64,000 bases of DNA, taken from contig JAETNS010000003.1 of NCBI GenBank assembly GCA_021772015.1, forward strand, positions 1 through 64,000, written 5' to 3'. Both the position numbers and the translations under genes were made by a program. The DNA comes from Prevotellaceae bacterium. Lineage in GTDB: Bacteria > Bacteroidota > Bacteroidia > Bacteroidales > Muribaculaceae. Positions 55,946 through 64,000 of the stretch are shown piece by piece (position 1 is the stretch's first letter; each line of letters opens with the position of its first letter). Below the pieces are notes generated by a model. It was given only the letters and a program-made list of their open reading frames with translations. It was not told where the DNA came from and did no database searches.

Positions 55946-57163
55946 ATGAAGAAGTTGCTTTTGATATTGGTTCTGATGACAGGATGGGCCGTAGCCTCGG
56001 CCGATAATCTTGTCGCGCAGGACACCGTCTCGGCGATACGCGCCGCGCAGGCTTCCCCCTCCCTTGAAGAGAAGGTGGAGCAGGCTCTCGACAATGCCGC
56101 CGAAGAGGCCGACGAGCACAAGTTCGACATCAAGGAGACCATCTTCGAGCACCTTGGTGACGGATATGGTTGGGAAGTGCCTTTCAACCACCACAAACGT
56201 ATACCCCTGCCGGTTATCGTCTGGGGTAAGGACGGATTGCATGTCTTTTCCTCATCCCGTGTGACACATGGGGAGGAATACACCGACGGCAACGCTACTT
56301 TCAAAATCGCTACCGAGGGTGATTATAAAGGAAAGCTTGTCGAGATAATCGACGGTCAGGAATACAAGCCCTGGGATTTTTCGATCACGAAGAATGTCTG
56401 CGCGATTTTCATCGCTTGTCTGATTGTGGTGCTGTTGCTCTTGAAACTTGCCCGCTGGCATAAGCATAACCCCTTCAAGGCTCCCCGGAAGATGACAGGC
56501 GCGATCGAGGCTCTGGTTGAATTCATATATGCCGGGGTCATAAAGCCCACTCTCAAGGAGAAAGCGGCCAAATTCGCCCCCTATCTGCTGACGGTCTTCT
56601 TCTTCATATTCTTCATGAATCTGCTGGGATTGATCGTTGTGTTCCCCGGCGGGGCCAATGTCACCGGCAACATCGCGGTCACTATGGTTCTCGCCATAAT
56701 GACCTTTGTGATGACCAATGTCTTCGGAACAAAGGTGTACTGGAAAGAGATTTTCTGGCCAGATGTTCCCATTTGGCTCAAATTCCCCCTCCCCATCATG
56801 CAGGTGATTGAGGTCTTCGGAATCTTCACAAAGCCTGCGGCACTTACGGTACGTTTGTTCGCCAACATGATGGGAGGCCATATGATCGTGCTGATCCTGA
56901 CGTTGCTGATCTTCATATTCGCAAGCATGGGAGTCGCCGTAGCCTCAGGCACGGCTGCGATATCGATCGCCTTTTCCGTGTTCATGCTCCTGATCGATGT
57001 GCTGGTCAGCTTCATCCAGGCTTATGTGTTCACGATGCTCTCCACGATATTCATCTCTTTGGCCCAGGCCAAACATGAGGAGCATGGAGCCGCCCATCAT
57101 GATACTGACAAGGCGGCGGACACACCAAAAGCCGTTGCGGCAACCGCAGTAAACAAACAGTAA
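55946..57163 (+). CDS. atpB: ATP synthase Fo subunit a with exported N-terminal extension
   Basis: Signal-peptide-like start (KKLLLILVLMTGWAVASA) and about 130 extra residues before the membrane core, as in Bacteroidetes a subunits. The core has the essential Arg in ALTVRLFANMMGGH near residue 295 and the long final helices. C-terminal tail is His/Ala-rich. 405 aa. Confidence 0.94.
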   Translation: MKKLLLILVLMTGWAVASADNLVAQDTVSAIRAAQASPSLEEKVEQALDNAAEEADEHKFDIKETIFEHLGDGYGWEVPFNHHKRIPLPVIVWGKDGLHVFSSSRVTHGEEYTDGNATFKIATEGDYKGKLVEIIDGQEYKPWDFSITKNVCAIFIACLIVVLLLLKLARWHKHNPFKAPRKMTGAIEALVEFIYAGVIKPTLKEKAAKFAPYLLTVFFFIFFMNLLGLIVVFPGGANVTGNIAVTMVLAIMTFVMTNVFGTKVYWKEIFWPDVPIWLKFPLPIMQVIEVFGIFTKPAALTVRLFANMMGGHMIVLILTLLIFIFASMGVAVASGTAAISIAFSVFMLLIDVLVSFIQAYVFTMLSTIFISLAQAKHEEHGAAHHDTDKAADTPKAVAATAVNKQ

Positions 57164-57173
57164 AAATTATTAA

Positions 57174-57443
<270 letters not shown>

Positions 57444-57450
57444 ACCTTGC

Positions 57451-57488
57451 TGACCGATGGAGACGCCTGCGGGATGTCTCCTCGGTCA
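57451..57488 (+). other. stable stem-loop between atpE and atpF
   Basis: TGACCGA (57451-57457) pairs with TCGGTCA (57482-57488) and GGAGAC (57459-57464) with GTCTCC (57476-57481): 13 bp with one bulged T and an 11-nt loop. An alternative stem GGTCAA/TTGACC (57484-57489 and 57493-57498) competes with its 3' side. The gap of 121 bp is the largest inside the atp set. Confidence 0.6.
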
Positions 57489-57564
57489 AGGCTTGACCAG
57501 CGGCTGTAATGGCCGCCGGATTCAAAAACAAATGCTTAACCCTTAACAATGAGGTTGTTTGACT

Positions 57565-58062
57565 ATGGAACTTTTCAAAGTTGATTTTGGCTTGACCATC
57601 TGGATGTTTGTGGCGTTCGCCATATTGTTTTTCATCCTGTGGAAATTCGCCTGGCCCGCTATCATGAAGGGCATTGACGGCCGTGCCGACCTTATAGATA
57701 AGGGTGTTGAGTATGCTCAGAATGCCAAGGAACAGCTTGACAACGCCCAGCTTGAAGCTGACCGCCAGATTCAGGAGGCGCGCCACAAGGAGGCTGACAT
57801 AATCGCCGAGGCAAACCGCATGAAATCCAGGATCATCGAGGATGCCCGCGAGGAAGCCAAGAAGGAGGCGCAGAAAGAAAAAGATGCCGCCAAACTTTCC
57901 ATAGAGCAAAGCAGGCGCGAGGCCGAGCAGAATCTCCGCGACGAGGTCAGCCGTGTAGCCTTGCAGATTGCCGGGAAGGTCACACGCGGGCAGCTTTCTG
58001 ACGATGCCGCCCAGAAGAAGCTTGTCAACAGTTACCTTGACGAAATTGAAAGTCAGAACTGA
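57565..58062 (+). CDS. atpF: ATP synthase Fo subunit b
   Basis: One N-terminal membrane helix (FGLTIWMFVAFAILFFILW) then a long charged coiled-coil stalk (Ala/Glu/Lys/Arg-rich). 165 aa from ATG 57565; an ATG at 57559 is in frame. Links Fo to F1 with delta. Confidence 0.94.
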   Translation: MELFKVDFGLTIWMFVAFAILFFILWKFAWPAIMKGIDGRADLIDKGVEYAQNAKEQLDNAQLEADRQIQEARHKEADIIAEANRMKSRIIEDAREEAKKEAQKEKDAAKLSIEQSRREAEQNLRDEVSRVALQIAGKVTRGQLSDDAAQKKLVNSYLDEIESQN

Positions 58063-58095
58063 CAACTGAGGACCCCATTGTAATCCAATATCGCA

Positions 58096-58686
58096 ATGAA
58101 CGAAGGTTTGATTCCCAAACGCTACGCAAAGGCTCTCTACAAGTTCGCTTGTGAGAAAGGAGCCGACCGGGGACTTTACCGTCTCATGGGCAACCTCGGT
58201 CGGAGTTTTGCCGACAATCCGGCCCTTGAATCCACTGTTGCCAATCCTTTCGTGGGAGAAGAGGAGAAAGTCAGCTTGTTGAAGACCGCCGCATCCGTCG
58301 GGTTGCCGGTTTCCGGCAAGGAGACTTCGGAGATCTCCGACACCAAGACAGAAGAGGTATACGGAGATTTCCTGAAACTGTTGAGGCAGAACAAACGTCT
58401 GTCGATGGCGGCAGCCATCGCCCGCGCCTATTGCGACATCTACCGCAAGGAGAACAGGATATATAAGGTGACGGTTGTGTCGGCCAAGCCTCTTGATGCT
58501 CCTGAACGGCAGAGACTGACGCGTCTGATCGAGTCTCACCTCAACGGAGGGAAAATGGAAGGCTCTTTCTCGACAGACCCGGAGCTGATCGGCGGATTCA
58601 CGGTCGACATTGACAACGAGCGTCTCGACGCCTCGGTAAAGAACGAACTTAAACAATTGCGATTAAAGCTTTTGAAGCAGGCTTGA
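58096..58686 (+). CDS. atpH: ATP synthase F1 subunit delta
   Basis: OSCP-type subunit: MNEGLIPKRYAKALYKFA at the start and ELIGGFTVDIDNERLDASVKN (split) near residue 162. 196 aa, slightly longer than usual with a Glu/Thr/Ser-rich stretch near residues 76-90. Confidence 0.93.
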   Translation: MNEGLIPKRYAKALYKFACEKGADRGLYRLMGNLGRSFADNPALESTVANPFVGEEEKVSLLKTAASVGLPVSGKETSEISDTKTEEVYGDFLKLLRQNKRLSMAAAIARAYCDIYRKENRIYKVTVVSAKPLDAPERQRLTRLIESHLNGGKMEGSFSTDPELIGGFTVDIDNERLDASVKNELKQLRLKLLKQA

Positions 58687-58731
58687 CCGCCCCATGAAAG
58701 CTTAGAATGGCTCATAACAACTTTTGGACAA

Positions 58732-60306
58732 ATGATTAATCCAAGTGAGATATCGGAAGTTTTGAAGCAACAGCTTGAGAATGTCAACAAGTCGGTTGCG
58801 TTCGAAGAGGTAGGAACCGTTCTGGAAGTCGGCGACGGGGTCGCCCACGTCTACGGCCTTGACAATGTCTGTGCCAACGAGCTTGTCGAGTTTGAGAACG
58901 GCGTGAAAGGTGTCGCCCTCAACCTCGAGGAGAGCAACGTCGGGGTCATCCTGCTCAACAATGTCAATAAAGTGACCGAAAACATGACCGTCCGCCGTAC
59001 GGGCGAGATCGCCTCCATCCCGGTAGGGGAGGGGCTTTTCGGCCGCGTCATCAATATTCTCGGAGAGCCGATCGACGGTCGCGGACCGATCGAAGGGAAG
59101 CTCTACCGCATGCCGTTGGAGCGCAAGGCTCCCGGAGTGATTTTCCGCCAGTCGGTCAAGCAGCCGCTTCAGACCGGAATCAAGGCGGTAGACTCGATGG
59201 TGCCCATAGGTCGCGGACAGCGCGAGCTTATCATTGGTGACCGCCAGATCGGAAAGACAGCCATCGCCATCGACACTATCATCAACCAGAGAAAGAATTA
59301 CGAGGACGGCAAGCCTGTCTATTGTATCTACGTCGCCATCGGCCAGAAGGCTTCATCCGTGGCTGCGATCGTGGAGACTTTACGTCAGCATGGCGCCCTT
59401 GACTATACCTGCGTGGTGGCCGCCACCGCTTCCGACTCGGCAGCCATGCGCTATTACTCCCCGTTTGCCGGAGTGGCTATCGGCGAGTTTATCCGCGACA
59501 CCGGCCGCGATGCCCTCATCATATACGATGACCTGTCGAAGCAGGCTGTCGCATACCGCGAGATATCGCTGGTATTGAAGCGTCCCTCGGGGCGTGAGGC
59601 ATATCCCGGTGACATCTTCTATCTACATTCGCGTCTTCTCGAACGTGCCGCAAAGATCATTGACAACCAGGAGGTGGCCGAGAAGATGAACGATCTGCCG
59701 GAGATCCTCAAGCCGATGGTGAAAGGCGGCGGTTCGTTGACAGCTCTCCCCATCATCGAGACTCAGGCCGGAGACGTTTCGGCTTATATCCCGACCAATG
59801 TCATCTCTATCACCGACGGCCAGATTTATCTGGAGACAGCCCTTTTCAACCGTGGTATCCGCCCGGCAATCAATGTGGGTATCTCCGTGTCGCGTGTCGG
59901 CGGTAACGCCCAGATAAAATCGATGAAGAAAGTAGCCGGTACGCTGAAGATCGACCAGGCGCAGTTCCGTGAGCTGGAGTCCTTCACCAAATTCGGTGGC
60001 GACATTGACCCGGTTACCGCCCGCGTCATTGACCGTGGCCGCAAGAACGAGCAGCTTCTGATCCAGCCTCAATACAAGCCTTGGGCTGTCGAGGACGAGG
60101 TTGCCGTCATCTATTGTGGTGTCAATGGCTTGCTGTCTAATGTCCCGGTGGAAAAAGTCGCCGAGTTCCAGCAGGGACTTCTGCAGCTCCTCCACGCCAA
60201 ATATCAGGCAGACGTGCTTGATGTCATCAAGTCAGGGCAGCTTACTGACGACTGCACCGCCAAGCTGACGGAGGCCGCCAGCGAGGTAGCCCAGCGTTAC
60301 GCCTGA
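58732..60306 (+). CDS. atpA: ATP synthase F1 subunit alpha
   Basis: Non-catalytic nucleotide-binding subunit with P-loop [10 protein letters not shown] near residue 170, [16 protein letters not shown] near 196 and the [16 protein letters not shown] segment near 383. 524 aa. Normal in length. Confidence 0.98.
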   Translation: MINPSEISEVLKQQLENVNKSVAFEEVGTVLEVGDGVAHVYGLDNVCANELVEFENGVKGVALNLEESNVGVILLNNVNKVTENMTVRRTGEIASIPVGEGLFGRVINILGEPIDGRGPIEGKLYRMPLERKAPGVIFRQSVKQPLQTGIKAVDSMVPIGRGQRELIIGDRQIGKTAIAIDTIINQRKNYEDGKPVYCIYVAIGQKASSVAAIVETLRQHGALDYTCVVAATASDSAAMRYYSPFAGVAIGEFIRDTGRDALIIYDDLSKQAVAYREISLVLKRPSGREAYPGDIFYLHSRLLERAAKIIDNQEVAEKMNDLPEILKPMVKGGGSLTALPIIETQAGDVSAYIPTNVISITDGQIYLETALFNRGIRPAINVGISVSRVGGNAQIKSMKKVAGTLKIDQAQFRELESFTKFGGDIDPVTARVIDRGRKNEQLLIQPQYKPWAVEDEVAVIYCGVNGLLSNVPVEKVAEFQQGLLQLLHAKYQADVLDVIKSGQLTDDCTAKLTEAASEVAQRYA

Positions 60307-60367
60307 CCCGTCAACCGACAGAACCCAATCGAACAATATTTAACCTGATCCCCGCAAAAATCCGTTA

Positions 60368-61246
60368 ATGGCAACATTAAGAGAACTAAAAGGCAGAATC
60401 GGCTCGGTGGCTTCCTCCGAGAAAATCACCGGCGCGATGAAGATGATCTCGTCGGCGAAGATGCACAAGGCCGAGGGCGCGCTCCGGCAGCTGCGTCCCT
60501 ACCGCGACCAGGTAGAGACTATCATCGGCAATCTGCTTGGTTCGGATGCCATCTTCGATTCGCCGCTGATGACCCCCCGCGATACAGTGGGACATCTCGC
60601 CGTTGTCGTATGGGGATCGGATGACGGCCTTTGTGGCGCATATAATATAAACATCTTCAAACAGCTGCTTGCCAGACTGGGTGAATACCGTCAGGTATTC
60701 GGCGAGAGTGTGAAGATATCGGTTGTCCCTGTAGGGGCGAAGATGGCCAAGGCTGCCGCCAAGATACAGATTCCCGGAGTTGATGTGAGGCTCCCGAAAG
60801 GTGTTGACTCGAAGACCACAGAGGTCCGCGACTTCACCTGGAGCCTGCGCGACAGCTTCCTGTCAGGAGAATTCGATCTGATCGATGTCCTCTATATGTC
60901 ATATAAATCTGTCAGCCGACAGAGGATCGAATCCTCGCGGCTGCTGCCTGTGACATCAGAGACCTTTGCCGACGTTACAAAAGATGTGACATCCAGGCCA
61001 TACATATTCGAGCCTTCGCCCGACGCGATTTTCGCCAAAGTATTGCCAATGTATCTGCTGGCGGTCATGCAAGACATTTTCACTGAAAACAGGGCCAGCG
61101 AGCAGGCTGCCCGCGTGATGGCCATGCAGAGCGCCAACGACAACGCCAAGAAGCTCCACGATCAGTTGCAGCTTGAGTTCAACAAACTTCGCCAGCAGGC
61201 CATCACGACCGAGTTGCTCGACATTCTCGGCGGCCAGGTGAAGTGA
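60368..61246 (+). CDS. atpG: ATP synthase F1 subunit gamma
   Basis: Central rotor shaft. N-terminal RIGSVASSEKITGAMKMISSAK and C-terminal AARVMAMQSANDNAKKL are the conserved helices; SDDGLCGAYN near residue 80 is the Rossmann part. 292 aa. Last atp gene, 43 bp ahead of nuoI. Confidence 0.97.
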   Translation: MATLRELKGRIGSVASSEKITGAMKMISSAKMHKAEGALRQLRPYRDQVETIIGNLLGSDAIFDSPLMTPRDTVGHLAVVVWGSDDGLCGAYNINIFKQLLARLGEYRQVFGESVKISVVPVGAKMAKAAAKIQIPGVDVRLPKGVDSKTTEVRDFTWSLRDSFLSGEFDLIDVLYMSYKSVSRQRIESSRLLPVTSETFADVTKDVTSRPYIFEPSPDAIFAKVLPMYLLAVMQDIFTENRASEQAARVMAMQSANDNAKKLHDQLQLEFNKLRQQAITTELLDILGGQVK

Positions 61247-61289
61247 TCCACGAATAATAACAGACATTATCATATCGCTTAAAACCAAT

Positions 61290-62141
61290 ATGGGTAGTAT
61301 TAAAGATTATTTTTCAGGTCTGGGAAAAGGAGTGGCCAGCCTTGTCAAAGGTCTCGAAGTGACCGGCAAGGAATTTGTCACCCCTAAGATCACTGAGAAA
61401 TATCCCGACAACCGAGAGGAGATGCATGTGGCCCAGCGTTTCCGCGCCACCCTCCAGTTCATCTATGACAAGGAGGGGAACCACAAGTGCATAGCCTGCG
61501 GTACCTGCGAGAGAAACTGTCCTAACGGAACGATCACCATCGAGACTAAGATGGTCGACACATGGGACGGCAAAAAGAAAAAGAAACTCGACCGCTATGT
61601 CTATGACCTTGGCAGTTGCACTTTCTGTCAGCTCTGTGTGCAGACCTGTCCGACAAACGCAATCGAGTTCAGCAACGACTTCGAGCAAGCTGTCTTCACC
61701 CGCTCCAAGCTTGTGAAGCAGTTGAATTATCTTCCCGAAAAGCCCGAACCCAAGCCTACTCCCGAGCAGATAGCAAAATTTGAAGCCGAGAAAAAGGCGA
61801 AGATAGAGGCTGCCAAGGCTGCCGCTGCCGCCAAGAAGGCTGCAGCCCCCGGGACTGCCGTTCCCGCTGTCGAGCTCGACGAGAAAGCCAAGAAGGCCCT
61901 CGCCGCCGCCGAGGCCACAGGTGATCCCGAAAAGATCGCCAAGGTCAAAGCCGCTTTGGAAAAGGCCGCCAAGATGAAGGCCGCGCAAGCTCCTGCTGCA
62001 GCTCCCGCTGTCGAGCTTGACGAGAAAGCCAAGAAGGCCCTCGCCGCCGCCGAGGCCACAGGTGATTCCGAAAAGATCGCCAAGGTCAAAGCCGCTTTGG
62101 AAAAAGCCGCCAAACTCAAAGCCGAGAAAGGGAATGCCTGA
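61290..62141 (+). CDS. nuoI: NADH-quinone oxidoreductase subunit I with repeated C-terminal extension
   Basis: The first 155 residues are a normal NuoI with two 4Fe-4S motifs, CIACGTCERNCPNG near residue 69 and CTFCQLCVQTCP near 111. The remaining 125 residues are an Ala/Lys/Glu-rich extension containing a tandem duplication of 47 residues (LDEKAKKALAAAEATGD twice), predicted helical. 283 aa against about 150-180 for typical NuoI. Role of the extension is unknown; it could brace the peripheral arm that lacks the NuoEFG module. Confidence 0.95.
   Translation: MGSIKDYFSGLGKGVASLVKGLEVTGKEFVTPKITEKYPDNREEMHVAQRFRATLQFIYDKEGNHKCIACGTCERNCPNGTITIETKMVDTWDGKKKKKLDRYVYDLGSCTFCQLCVQTCPTNAIEFSNDFEQAVFTRSKLVKQLNYLPEKPEPKPTPEQIAKFEAEKKAKIEAAKAAAAAKKAAAPGTAVPAVELDEKAKKALAAAEATGDPEKIAKVKAALEKAAKMKAAQAPAAAPAVELDEKAKKALAAAEATGDSEKIAKVKAALEKAAKLKAEKGNA
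61863..62138 (+). repeat. 141-bp in-frame tandem repeat within nuoI
   Basis: Unit 1 starts at 61863 and unit 2 at 62004, offset 141 bp (47 codons). About the first 115 bp of each are nearly identical, with a handful of mostly silent changes, which points to a recent duplication or continuing homogenisation. Confidence 0.9.
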
Positions 62142-62184
62142 CGCAAGTCCCTCCAAATCCCATTAGAAAAAGTAAAAAAACAAT

Positions 62185-62703
62185 ATGGAATCAGTAGGAA
62201 GTATCATCGTTTATGTGGTAATCGCTCTGACGATTGTCATCTGCTCGGTGTTTGCTGTCACCACGCGCAAGATCCTGCGCGCCGCGACCTACCTGCTCTT
62301 CACCCTTTTTGCCACCGCAGCTCTTTATTTCAAACTCGATTACGAGTTTCTTGGCGCGGTTCAGATTGCGGTGTACGCGGGCGGTATCGTGGTCCTGTTC
62401 GTCTTCTCAATACTCCTGACGAGCCATCCGGGCGACAACAGTGCCAAACTTGCCTCCAGGAAACGCGCTCTCGGGCTTACCGGGGCGTTGTTGCTCCTGA
62501 TTGTCGCAGGTTATTCCCTGGTAAGCCGCTGCAATTTCTGGTCGGCGCTACCCCAGGGCGAGAATCCCCCAATGAGTGAAATCGGCGAGACGCTGATGGG
62601 TACGGCTCACGGCCAGTATCTCCTCCCCTTCGAGGCTGTCAGTGTGTTGCTGCTTGCATGTATAATCGGAGGTGTCGTCGTGGCACGTAAAAATAAAAAC
62701 TAA
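62185..62703 (+). CDS. nuoJ: NADH-quinone oxidoreductase subunit J
   Basis: Five-helix membrane subunit with the conserved YKFLDAEF-like segment here as LDYEFLGAVQIAVYAGGIVVLFVF (split: YEFLGAVQI and YAGGIVVLFVF). 172 aa. 43 bp after nuoI. Confidence 0.94.
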   Translation: MESVGSIIVYVVIALTIVICSVFAVTTRKILRAATYLLFTLFATAALYFKLDYEFLGAVQIAVYAGGIVVLFVFSILLTSHPGDNSAKLASRKRALGLTGALLLLIVAGYSLVSRCNFWSALPQGENPPMSEIGETLMGTAHGQYLLPFEAVSVLLLACIIGGVVVARKNKN

Positions 62704-62714
62704 ACCCCGCGAAA

Positions 62715-63026
62715 ATGGAACTTACAATTCTCTGGTATCTGATTCCGAGCCTGTTGATGTTCTGCTGCGGTGTTTACGGCTTTATCACCCGCAAGAACAT
62801 GATCGCGATGCTCATCTCATTGGAGCTGATGCTCAACGCGGTCGACATAAACTTCGTTGTCTTCAACCGCTTCCTCTTCCCCGGAGAGCTTGAAGGCATG
62901 TTCTTCACATTGTTTGCCATCGCTCTGGCTGCCGCCGAGACAGCGTTGGCCATCGCCATCATAATCAATGTCTTCCGTGTGTCGGAAAAGATAGATGTCG
63001 ATGATGTAACGAAAATGAAATTCTAA
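62715..63026 (+). CDS. nuoK: NADH-quinone oxidoreductase subunit K
   Basis: Three-helix subunit; GVYGFITRKNMIAMLISLELMLNAV (split: NMIAMLISLELMLN) carries the conserved membrane Glu, and a second Glu is in AAAETALAIAI. 103 aa. Confidence 0.96.
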   Translation: MELTILWYLIPSLLMFCCGVYGFITRKNMIAMLISLELMLNAVDINFVVFNRFLFPGELEGMFFTLFAIALAAAETALAIAIIINVFRVSEKIDVDDVTKMKF

Positions 63027-63034
63027 GCACCGAC

Positions 63035-64000
63035 ATGGAACCTGTAATACCTATCATTATCCTGGCTTTGCCCCTGGCGATGTTCCTGGTGCTGGGACTT
63101 TTCGGCCACAAGATGGCACACCGCACCGCAGGCATCCTCGGCACTCTCGGTATGGGAGTGACCATGGTGCTGGCCTACATCACCGCGTTCACTTATTTCT
63201 TCTCAGGCTCCTCCGAGTTCATAAACGAGGAGGGGATACGCCTGCAGAGTGTGATTTTCAACTGGGACTGGCTCGCGTTCACCGACTCACTGGTGATCCG
63301 GTTAGGCTTCCTGCTTGATCCGATTTCCGCGCTGTTGCTTGTCGTGATCACGACCATCTCGTTCATGGTCCATCTCTACAGCAACGGTTACATGCGTGAC
63401 CATCACGGAGTATGGGAGACCGGTTTCCAGCGTTTCTACGCATTCCTTTCCCTGTTCAGCTTCTCGATGCTGGGTCTGGTAGTAGCGACCAATATCTTCC
63501 AGATGTATATCTTCTGGGAGCTTGTAGGAGCCTCTTCCTACCTGCTGATCGGTTTCTATTATACCAAACCGTCGGCTGTTTCCGCCTCTAAGAAGGCATT
63601 CATCGTGACCCGTTTCGCCGACCTTGGCTTCCTGATCGGTATCCTGATCCTGAGCTTCTATACCGGCACTTTCGACTTCACCAATTTCACCTCTGTCGGG
63701 GTTGAGGGGATGACCAATGTCTACCAGATCGACCTGACTACATCAGAAGGTGTCCGCAACTGGATAGCCACATCCCCCGCTCCTGTCTTTATGGGAGGAT
63801 CTGTCCTGACATGGGCTTTGGTGCTCATCTTCATGGGCGGTATGGGTAAGTCGGCAATGATGCCCCTGCATATCTGGCTTCCCGACGCTATGGAGGGCCC
63901 GACCCCCGTCTCGGCTCTTATCCACGCCGCTACTATGGTTGTAGCCGGTGTGTTCCTGGTGGCCCGTCTGTTCCCCCTCTACCTCATGGAGGAGGTCGCC
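63035..64000 (+). CDS. nuoL: NADH-quinone oxidoreductase subunit L, 5' part
   Basis: Antiporter-like proton-pumping subunit, cut by the window end after 322 codons. Start ATG 63035, 8 bp after nuoK. Diagnostic segments are FWELVGASSYLLIGFYY near residue 158 and HIWLPDAMEGPTPVSALIHA near 278 with AATMVVAGVFL. The rest, and probably nuoM and nuoN, lie beyond the window. Confidence 0.96.
   Translation, partial: MEPVIPIIILALPLAMFLVLGLFGHKMAHRTAGILGTLGMGVTMVLAYITAFTYFFSGSSEFINEEGIRLQSVIFNWDWLAFTDSLVIRLGFLLDPISALLLVVITTISFMVHLYSNGYMRDHHGVWETGFQRFYAFLSLFSFSMLGLVVATNIFQMYIFWELVGASSYLLIGFYYTKPSAVSASKKAFIVTRFADLGFLIGILILSFYTGTFDFTNFTSVGVEGMTNVYQIDLTTSEGVRNWIATSPAPVFMGGSVLTWALVLIFMGGMGKSAMMPLHIWLPDAMEGPTPVSALIHAATMVVAGVFLVARLFPLYLMEEVA

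Noticed and set aside
61314-62156. 280-codon minus-strand frame opposite nuoI, Gly/Leu-rich and repetitive
   Set aside because: Its repeats are only the complement of the Ala/Lys tail of NuoI; both iron-sulfur motifs support the plus strand.

Overview
The window looks like a chromosomal segment from an anaerobic gut Bacteroidales, most likely the Muribaculaceae or a close relative. This rests on several things seen in the sequence: Bacteroidetes-type promoters (TTTG, about 20 bp, TAnnTTTG); general scarcity of Shine-Dalgarno motifs; a fused NuoCD with nuoE, F and G absent between nuoCD and nuoH; an F-type ATPase ordered beta-epsilon-a-c-b-delta-alpha-gamma; a long Bacteroidetes-type IspG; a BspA-like LRR protein with a T9SS-like C-terminus; and a TonB-dependent receptor/lipoprotein pair. 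The family-level placement is inference.

Layout. Bases 1-24267 are mostly housekeeping: a TlpA-like thioredoxin lipoprotein, then divergently an acyl-CoA ligase, gltX, waaA, gyrB, rnr, rpoN, a PAP2-like membrane protein, purE, ispG, an M16 protease, a tRNA-dihydrouridine synthase, a DUF2807-type exported protein, a polysaccharide flippase and a TPR protein. On the minus strand follow a MATE transporter and an OPT transporter. Bases 24268-28409 hold a short SSB gene, then an AT-richer accessory cassette on the minus strand (AbiH, Fic, YhcG/DUF1016), then a truncated second copy of the ssb promoter and 5' end. The cassette is therefore bracketed by 209-bp direct repeats with 3 mismatches. A large LRR surface protein, obgE and three sugar-activation genes of legionaminic/sialic-acid type (ptmE-like, legF-like, legG-like) come next, then a lipoprotein and a TonB-dependent receptor. 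On the plus strand from 39.7 kb lie an ECF sigma factor, a candidate anti-sigma factor and a Spy/CpxP-like protein, followed by a 1904-residue alpha-2-macroglobulin-like protein, a GHL10 glycosyl hydrolase and ribD.

The last 14 kb is the most striking part. The complex I genes nuoA, B, CD and H are followed after 43 bp by a complete eight-gene F1Fo ATP synthase set (atpDCBEFHAG), and after another 43 bp the complex I genes resume with nuoI, J, K and L; nuoL runs off the window end. The proton pump and the ATP synthase thus appear to be one co-directional transcription unit. NuoI carries an unusual Ala/Lys-rich C-terminal extension built from a 47-residue tandem duplication.

The best candidates for new biology are the nuo-atp-nuo gene fusion with the extended NuoI, and the ssb-flanked AbiH-Fic-YhcG cassette, where a copy of the ssb promoter faces into the defence-type genes. 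No tRNA, rRNA, CRISPR array, transposase or integrase was recognised.
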